Assembly (NCBI GenBank): GCA_022036555.1
Contig: CM039129.1
Coordinates: 37,292,051 to 37,356,050 of the forward strand
DNA from: Microstegium vimineum
Lineage: Eukaryota; Streptophyta; Magnoliopsida; Poales; Poaceae
DNA: 64,000 nucleotides
Reading direction: 5' to 3'
Position numbers and translations under genes: made by a program. Each line of letters opens with the position of its first letter. Position 1 is the first letter of the stretch. The notes under the pieces were generated by a model. It saw nothing but the letters and a program-made list of their open reading frames with translations, ran no database searches and had not been told where the DNA came from. Of this stretch, positions 56,622 through 64,000 are shown piece after piece.

Positions 56622-57603
56622 TGTTAGAAGAATTGGGCCTAGCCCAATTGATAATTCCTATAAATCCCAAAGGCCCACTCACACCTGCATGGTATGGTGG
56701 GGGACTATAGTCCCACCTTGCTACTCTAGAGGGAGTGAGCCTCACTTAAAAGGGTGAGCTATCCCCATCTAATTGAAGCTATGGGAGTGAGAGGGAAAAG
56801 GTAGAAACCCACGCGCGCGCTCACCTCACCGGGCGGGGCGAAGGGCGCGGGCGCACGGCATGTGCGTGAATGGTTCGGCGATTTCCTGACCTCGTGCTTG
56901 CGGGTCCACGGCTACCTTTTGCCACTCGTTATTTTTTGCATGCATGGAGAAAATTGCGCTGACTGTTTTGGTAAGCAATTATTCTCGTATTAATGGTGAT
57001 TGATTGAGTGATTGACACTTACCTTAATACGGTGATTGGCGCGGCTGATTACTTACCATCTGTCGCGGCGCGTCCTGCCTATATAAGGGAGAGACGTCTC
57101 TCTCACTGGCGGTGTGTGCTACATCTCCTCCTCGTACCTCTGTGCTGAGCCGTCTTCCTCGCCTTCTCCATCCCGCCGCCGCCGTGTCACCGGCGCCGGG
57201 AGAGCAGGTCTCCGAAGCCCACGTCCTCTCGTGTCCCTGCACGGGGTAGGGGCGTATAAGGTTTTTGGGAAGCGCCGTCGCGACTGCTCGCTGTCCGTCT
57301 GCTTCCCTCTACGCCGACGTCCACTGGTCTTCACCGCCGGCCTGCTTCGACTACTATTGCGCTAGCTCCTCTAGTGCCGACAACCCCACTGTAAGAATGC
57401 CTCTCTCTTTCTTCGTTCTTATGCTTATCATGTTGCTAGCACTGAGTAGATCGAGATTGCCTCTGATCGTAGTGTTAGCATATTCAATTCATGTTTTAGT
57501 AGACCGTGTATCTGTGATAGGTTTGCCTATGATACACGTTGTTATAATTGTTGTCCTCATTACTGGAATTAGATTCATTGCTAATTCGCCTTTATTTCCA
57601 ACA
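56622..57603 (+). repeat. 5' LTR of copia element, 982 bp
   Basis: Starts TGTTAGAAGAATTGGGCC and ends TTTATTTCCAACA. A TATA box (CCTATATAAGGG) is at 57078-57089. A consensus splice donor, CCCCACT/GTAAGA, lies at 57391. Confidence 0.95.
57078..57089 (+). promoter_or_regulatory. TATA box of the copia 5' LTR
   Basis: CCTATATAAGGG, kept in the 3' LTR near 62561. Transcription would start roughly 25-35 bp downstream. Confidence 0.7.
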
Positions 57604-57630
57604 ATCCAAAAACCTTATAGGCGTTTAGCG
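57397..57630 (+). other. LTR-encoded hydrophobic open frame continuous with gag
   Basis: ATG 57397 opens 78 codons with no stop, crossing the LTR border and entering gag in frame at ATG 57631. The peptide is strongly hydrophobic (MPLSFFVLMLIMLLALSRSR, then two more Ile/Val/Leu-rich stretches). The 3' LTR keeps the same frame open until just past the LTR end. It could be an N-terminal Gag extension on unspliced RNA, an intron read by chance, or a separate short peptide. Confidence 0.45.
57604..57623 (+). other. Post-LTR site complementary to the element's own LTR
   Basis: The first bases after the 5' LTR are ATCCAAAAACCTTATAGGCG, not a tRNA-iMet primer site. CCAAAAACCTTATA (57606-57619) is the exact reverse complement of TATAAGGTTTTTGG at 57255-57268 in the LTR. 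The 3' LTR copy extends the match to 15 nt. CTTATAG here is also a plausible 3' splice site (AG 57619-57620). Confidence 0.5.
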
Positions 57631-60600
57631 ATGGCTAGATCATTTGATGCGATGAAACCTGAGAAGTTCACTGGTGAGAACTTCAAGAGGTGGCAGACGA
57701 GAGCGCAGTTGTGGCTCTCGGCTATGGGCGTATTTTGGGTCGTCAGTAACCCTCCTGCACTACCTCTCCCCACGGAGAAAGAGGTGCAGGAGTTTACTGC
57801 GGCTACGACGATATTCGTCGGATGCGTCCTTAGCATTCTCTCTGACCAGCTGTGTGATGTTTATATGAACATCAAGAATGCTGCTGAACTGTGGGAGGCG
57901 CTTGAACATAAGTTCTCGGCCTCGGACGCTGGGCGCGAGCTATATGTGATGGAGCAGTACCACGACTTCAAGATGGTTGAAAACCGTCCGGTCGTGGAAC
58001 AGGCTCATGAGTTCCAACTCATTGTGAGAGAACTCGAACAGCTTGGACACGTCTTGCCTGACAAGTTTGTGGCTGGTGGCATGATTGCCAAGTTACCTTC
58101 ATCATGGAGGGACTTTGCCACTACTCTGAAACATAAGAGACAACAGATTTCCGTTGAGGATCTATTGGCTAGTCTCGATGTTGAAGAGAAGGCTCGGGCA
58201 AAGGATGGTCCCAAAAGGACATCCGAAGGCCAGTCCAGCGCCAATGTGATGCAGCATGCTGGAAAGAAAAAACAGAACCAGAAAGGGAAAGGGAAGGCTG
58301 TGCAGACTACACAGTTTAAGAAGAAGAAGATGAACATGGACGAGGTCGTGTGCTTCGTTTGCGGCGAGAATGAGCATTTTGCCAAGAAGTGTCGCAACCG
58401 CAAGGGCAAGAAGAATCAGCAGGGGCAGAAATCTGCCAACGTGACTATTGGTGACACCAGTGGAGGCTCTGGGTATGGTAATTTACCTAGTGTATTTTCT
58501 GTATGTCAATCTAATGATTGGTGGATAGATACAGGTGCCAATATTCATGTTTGTACTGATATCTCTATGTTTTCATCTTACCAGGTCGCACGAGGCTCAA
58601 CCGTCATGATGGGGAATGGCTCGCATGCTACTATTCTTGGTGTTGGTTCGGTCGATCTGAAGTTTACTTCGGGGAAGATCGTGCGTCTCAAGAACGTTCA
58701 GCATGCGCCCTCAATAAAGAAGAACCTCGTTAGTGGATCCCTCCTATGTCGAGATGGGTTCAAGTTGGTGTTTGAGTCGAATAAAGTAGTCATTTCGAGA
58801 TATGGCCAATTTATTGGCAAAGGTTATGACAGCGGAGGCTTGTTCCGCTTTTCCCTTTCAGATTTCTGTAATAAAGTAGTGAACCATGTGTGTGATTCAA
58901 ACAATTCGATGGCTGATATATGGCATTCACGTTTGTGTCACATTAATTTTGGTTGCATGTCGCGATTATCTAGCATGAGTTTAATTCCTAGTTTTACTGC
59001 TGTCAAAGGTTCTAAGTGTCAAGCGTGTGTGCAAGCAAAGCAACCTCGTAAGCCACACAAGGCTGTAGACGAGAGGCATTCGACATTATTAGAACTCATA
59101 CATTCTGATATTTGTGAGATGAATGGTGTTTTGACAAAAGGAGGAAAAAGATACTTTATGACTTTGATAGATGATGCTACTAGGTATTGTTATGTGTTTC
59201 TGCTAAGAACTAAAGATGAGGCGTTAGAATGTTTTAAGACTTACAAAGCTGAAGTAGAGAATCAACTTGAAAAGAAAATCAAACGAGTTAGGTCTGATCG
59301 CGGTGGAGAGTATTTCTCTAGTGAGTTTGATCTGTTCTGTTCGGAGAATGGAATAATTCATGAACGAACACCTCCTTATTCGCCTCAATCTAATGGGGTT
59401 GCCGAACGCAAGAACCGGACGCTAATGGACTTGGTAAATGCCATGTTAGGAACGTCCGGTGTGGCTAAGGCATGGTGGGGGGAGGCTGTCTTGACAGCGT
59501 GTCACGTTCTGAATAGAGTTCCCACTAAAAATAGTGAAATAACTCCGTATGAAGGATGGAAAGGAAGGAAACCTTCACTCCATTATTTGCGTACGTGGGG
59601 CTGTTTGGCAATGGTTAGCGTACCAATTAATAAGAAGCGTAAACTCGGACCTAAAACAGTTGACTGTATCCTTTTGGGTATGCTCATCATAGCACAGCTT
59701 ATAAGTTCTTAGTAGTAAGATCGGATGCGCCTGATATTTTAGTAGATTCGCTTCTTGAGTCACGGGATGTTACATTCTTTGAAAATATATTCCCGATGAA
59801 AGGAGCTTATGCTCTGCCTAGTTCATCTAACGAATTTACCCCTGAACCCGCACCTGCAATAGAGCCAATAATTAACCCACCTGACAATGTGGAGGATGAC
59901 AGTGTCGTAGCTCCGAGAAGGAGTAAAAGACAAAGGATTGAAAAATCTTTTGGTGATGACTTCACTGTGTACCTCGTGGATGATACTCCCACGACCATAA
60001 CAGAAGCGTTTGCATCACCCGATGCTGACTATTGGAAGGATGCAGTCCGTAGCGAGATGGACTCCATCATTGCAAATGGTACGTGGGAAGTAACTGATCG
60101 GCCTAAAGGCTGCAAGCCCGTTGGCTGTAAGTGGGTATTTAAGAAGAAGCTTAGGCCTGACGGTACTATTGAAAAGTACAAGGCTAGGCTTGTGGCTAAA
60201 GGTTATACACAGAAAGAAGGCGAGGATTTCTTTGACACCTACTCACCTGTTGCCAGATTAACTACTATTCGTGTGCTATTGTCCTTGGCTGCTTCCCACG
60301 GTCTTCTAGTCCATCAAATGGATGTGAAGACGACTTTCCTCAATGGAGAGTTGGAGGAAGAAATATATATGGATCAGCCGGATGGGTTTATAGCACCGGG
60401 TCAAGAGGGCAAGGTGTGCAAGTTAATTAAATCCTTGTACGGCCTAAAGCAAGCGCCCAAGCAGTGGCATGAGAAGTTTGACAAAACTTTGACATCTGCT
60501 GGGTTCGCAGTAAATGAAGCCGATACATGTGTGTACTATCGCTATGGTGGGGGCAAAGGAGTAATCCTATGTCTGTATGTTGATGACATACTAATTTTTG

Positions 60601-61529
60601 GGACTAGTATCGATGAGATAAATGACGTAAAGTCATTCTTATCCCAAAATTTTGATATGAAAGATTTGGGGGAAGCGGATGTGATCCTTAACATTAAACT
60701 TATTAAGGGTGAGAATGGGATTACTCTTTTGCAATCTCATTATGTGGAGAAGGTATTGAGCCGTTTTGGCTATATGGACTGCAAGTCCTCCCCAACACCT
60801 TATGATCCTAGCCTAATACTTCGAAAGAATAAAAGGCTAGGAAGGGATCATCTGAGATACTCCCAAATAATTGGCTCTCTAATGTATCTAGCTAGCGCAA
60901 CCCGCCCTGACATCTCATATGCTATAAGCAAATTGAGCAGGTTTTCCTCTAATCCTGGAGATGATCACTGGCGTGGTATTGATCGAGTATTGCGCTATCT
61001 GAAGGGTACAATGAGCTATGGCATTCACTATTCAGGGTACCCTGCTGTGCTTGAAGGATATAGTGATGCAAACTGGATAACCGAAGCCGATGAGCTAAAG
61101 GCCACTAGTGGATATGCTTTCACACTAGGAGGCGGTGCTGTCTCATGGAGGTCTCGTAAGCAGACAATACTTACAAAGTCTACCATGGAGGCAGAGCTCA
61201 CTGCTCTGGATACAGCCGCCAGCGAAGCTGAGTGGTTGAGAGAACTGTTGATGGACTTGCCTGTGGTTGAAAAACCAATTCCTGCTATTCTCATAAACTG
61301 TGACAATCAGACAGTTATTACAAAGGTGAAGAATAGCCAGGATAGTTCAATGAAGTCCACCAAACATGTGAAACGCAGATTGAAGTCTGTCAGGAAGTTG
61401 AGAAGCTCCGGAGTGATAGCTGTGGAATACATCCATACAGCTAAAAACCTGGCAGATCCCTTTACTAAGGGACTATCACGTGTCGTGATTGATAATGCAT
61501 CGAAGGAGATGGGACTGAGACCCATGTGA
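57631..61529 (+). pseudogene. Ty1-copia Gag-Pol polyprotein with one frameshift
   Basis: The start ATG 57631 (MARSFDAMKPEKFTGENFKR) opens a gag domain. A CCHC zinc knuckle follows (58351-58392), then protease DTG (58528-58536) and the pre-integrase WHSRLCHINF region with its HHCC-like residues (58920-59045). Next is the integrase core, with HSDICEMNG, SDRGGEYFSSEF and a Glu about 35 residues later (59100-59420). At about 59675-59685 a one-base loss shifts the frame, ending the first part at a stop at 59710-59712. The remaining frame is open to TGA/TAG at 61527-61529. It contains reverse transcriptase motifs (MDVKTTFLNG near 60318; LYVDDIL near 60573) and RNase H (to about 61260). Apart from the shift no stop interrupts the reading, so decay is minimal. 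Confidence 0.93.
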
Positions 61530-62074
61530 GTTAACCTCAGTGGTAACCCAGCCTATGTGATCGGAGATCCCGTGAAGTAGGACTTGGGAAGAACAAGCTG
61601 TTGGTTGACTGGAGAGTACAATTTACTTTTAACCCACTCCGTTGGAGATGCCGTACTCTCATTACTGTAAGGCAGGCTGACTTCGGTCTCAATGTGTCCT
61701 GAGACTCTTAGAGTGAGATACCATCCTACAGGGTATTCTTGCAAGAACACACCTATGTGAGCCTAACTGTTGGTCGCAGTTTGTAAGAGTTGGGAACTCT
61801 TTAAAAGCTCATGAAGTGAGATAGGAGTATGACTTATAAGCTCCACTCGCGGGGAAAGGCACTTGGTGGCCTAGTATCAGTCAAGACGTCAAGTGAAACT
61901 TGTTCACACCAAACTGTCAATTCAAGGCATAGTCCATTGTGCAGTTGTGGATGAGTCGAGCTTGCCGCTCTAGGTGGATGTTCAACCTTAACCGGTCTCC
62001 ACTGAAAAGCTGGTATATTAACAGTACTTTGGTACTTGGAGAATGCAGCGTGCCTCTGGGATCTGGTGGGGGAT
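61530..62074 (+). other. Copia 3' non-coding region and polypurine tract
   Basis: 545 bp without coding potential between the pol stop and the 3' LTR, ending in the purine-rich GGATCTGGTGGGGGAT that would prime plus-strand synthesis. Confidence 0.75.
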
Positions 62075-63086
62075 TGTTAGAAGAATTGGGCCTAGCCCAA
62101 TTGATAATTCCTATAAATCCCAAAGGCCCACTCACACATGCATGGTATGGTGGGGGACTATAGTCCCACCTTGCTACTCTAGAGGGAGTGAGCCTCACTT
62201 AAAAGGGTGAGCTATCCCCATCTAGTTGAAGCTATGGGAGTGAGAGGGAAAAGGTAGAAACCCACGCGCGCGCTCGCTCGCCTCGCCTCGCCTCGCCGGG
62301 CGGGGCGGGGCGGGGCGGGGCGAAGGGCGCGGGCGCACGGCATGCGCGTGAATGGTCCGGCGATTTCCCGGCCTCGTGCTTGCGGGTCCACGGCTACCTT
62401 TTGCCACTCGTTATTTTTTGCATGCATGGAGAAAATTGCGCTGACTGTTTTGGTAAGCAATTATTCTCGTATTAATGATGATTGATTGAGTGATTGACAC
62501 TTACCTTAATACGGTGATTGGCGCGGCTGATTACTTACCATCTGCCGCAGCGCGTCCTGCCTATATAAGGGAGCGACGTCTCTCTCACTGGCGGTGTGTG
62601 CTACATCTCCTCCTCGTACCTCTGTGCTGAGCCGTCTTCCTCGCCTTCTCCATCCCGCCGCCGCCGTGTCACCGGCGCCGGGAGAGCAGGTCTCCGAAGC
62701 CCACGTCCTCTCGTGTCCCTGCACGGGGTAGGGGGCGTATAAGGTTTTTGGAAAGCGCCGTCGCGACTGCTCGCTGTCCGTCTGCTTCCCTCTACGCCGA
62801 CGTCCACTGGTCTTCACCGCCGGCCTGCTTCGACTACTATTGCGCTAGCTCCTCTAGTGCCGACAACCCCACTGTAAGAATGCCTCTCTCTTTCTTCGTT
62901 CTTATGCTTATCATGTTGCTAGCACTGAGTAGATCGAGATTGTCTCTGATCGTAGTGTTAGCATGTTCAATTCATGTTTTAGTAGACCGTGTATCTGTGA
63001 TAGGTTTGCCTATGATACACGTTGTTATAATTGTTGTCCTCATTACTGGAATTAGATTCATTGCTAATTCGCCTTTATTTCCAACA
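62075..63086 (+). repeat. 3' LTR of copia element, 1012 bp
   Basis: Same borders as the 5' LTR. It is about 30 bp longer, mostly from expansion of CGCCT and GGGGC units at about 62275-62322. Confidence 0.95.
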
Positions 63087-63091
63087 TAATG

Positions 63092-64000
63092 TTTGTTTTT
63101 TAATAGACAAATTCAATCTTAGAAAGTTATTTATTTGGGGATGGATGGAGTATGATTCTGATATTTAATCTAAGATATGGCCGTCCTAGTTTTGGCTTTG
63201 TATTTATTATTTGATGAATGAACTAAGATCCAAAGTCAACATTCGAGGAATCAGCCGGGTTATGTTATGTTTTTGGAGCAGTTGATGCATCCAAAATACC
63301 ACAGTGGATTAGATCAGCATATCTAGCATATCCTATCATTCATCTGTGTAAGATGGAATGAAAGCACACGCTTCACGTGCTTTTGGATTGGAGTAGAAGT
63401 AGATGGATGAGCATGCCTTACGTGGCATGATGCATGCATATTTGGAGCATCTTCGTACGGGCTACAGCCACTGCACTTGTACCAAAGTGGAATCAATCAT
63501 ATATATACAGCGTGTGAGAGATCAACATTTGATGAAGACCATAATGATTAACAACATACAGTGTATCAAGCTAAGGAATGCATCATGTGACATCACAATG
63601 ACAGTGAAGGCGATGATGCTTAACAACATATTTGTGCAAAGGCCATTTTGGTCATACCGGAACTGACCACCAGCCATATATGGCCCACATCTCTGCTAGT
63701 ACTGCAACTGTGGCTATTAGAATTATGCGAACACAGCAATAAAATCAAACAAAGAAAATATCTATCTTTTTCATCTAACCAATGTTGACAGAATCAGGGT
63801 CATATAGTGCCCATATTTAGTTCACAACCACAATATCAAATCGATATATACACACTTGAGCTTTGTGGTGGAATATATTCGTCCGAATTAAGTCCTTGAC
63901 CTAACATGAATGCTCATAATTTTTGGATTTATTATATAATTTAACTTATAGTTCTTTCTGTGGTAGCTTGTTTTTCTTATGCATTAATTCCACTACTGAA
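63092..64000. other. AT-rich flank right of the copia element
   Basis: No gene recognised. GATGCATGCATAT and CATGCC/GGCATG strings near 63410-63440 form a weak local palindrome. Confidence 0.4.

Larger units (their letters stand above)
56617..63091 (+). mobile_element. Nearly intact Ty1-copia LTR retrotransposon, TSD TAATG
   Basis: TAATG at 56617-56621 and 63087-63091 flanks a 6465-bp element. LTRs are 56622-57603 and 62075-63086, both TGTTAG...CCAACA. The order gag, zinc knuckle, protease, integrase, reverse transcriptase, RNase H places it in Ty1-copia. A purine tract (GGATCTGGTGGGGGAT) abuts the 3' LTR. By eye the LTRs differ at about a dozen substitutions plus one GC-repeat length change, so the insertion is young. 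One frameshift disables the polyprotein. Confidence 0.95.

Noticed and set aside
1..64000. tRNA, rRNA, microRNA hairpins, CRISPR arrays, operons
   Set aside because: No cloverleaf with conserved TTC loop, no rRNA text and no regular spacer-repeat array was seen by eye. A tRNAscan and a miRNA search were not possible, so small RNAs could have been missed.

Overview
This is a window of plant nuclear DNA, most likely from a grass and probably rice (Oryza) or a close relative. The evidence is spliced genes with GT-AG introns, GC-rich 5' exons, Stowaway- and Tourist-type MITEs with CTCCCTCC-like ends, Ty1-copia and Ty3-gypsy elements, CACTA and Mutator-like elements, and plant-only protein families. 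The species is an inference. No prokaryotic, organellar or CRISPR features were seen.

Four host protein genes could be modelled. (1) 3157-5618 (-): a five-exon CDC2-like/CDK-related protein kinase with a possible N-myristoylation start. (2) 10496-13078 (-): a three-exon DUF863 protein of unknown function. (3) 35920-39666 (+): a cysteine-rich (DUF26) receptor-like kinase that is now a pseudogene, with three frameshifts in the ectodomain and a 1016-bp CACTA element inside a kinase exon. (4) 52840-55153 (+): a two-coding-exon protein with a C-terminal plant calmodulin-binding domain and an upstream leader exon. They are not an operon; each looks like an independent unit separated by repeats.

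The rest is repeat-dominated. From 1 to 3 kb there is a GC-rich tandem array and a retroposed element with an 18-bp target-site duplication (TSD). From 6 to 19 kb there is mostly low-complexity intergenic DNA with short tandem duplications. From 19 to 27 kb there is a second retroposed element (17-bp TSD), a Mutator-like element with a 9-bp TSD, nested Stowaway MITEs and a 640-bp MITE. From 28 to 35 kb there are decayed gypsy, copia and LINE coding fragments, an LTR end, a 34-bp minisatellite, a CACTA end and a third retroposed element (16-bp TSD) on the minus strand. From 40 to 47 kb there is a copia LTR with tRNA-iMet-type primer site and a hairpin-rich leader, a Tourist-like MITE and a ~645-bp tandem array. 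From 56.6 to 63.1 kb there is a nearly intact Ty1-copia element with two LTRs and a 5-bp TSD.

The most unusual observation is in that last element. It has no visible tRNA-iMet primer site after the 5' LTR. The bases there are instead an exact 14-nt reverse complement of a segment of the element's own LTR, they overlap a possible 3' splice site, and the end of the LTR is open in frame with gag and encodes a hydrophobic extension. I did not find a convincing new multi-gene system. All boundaries were read by eye.
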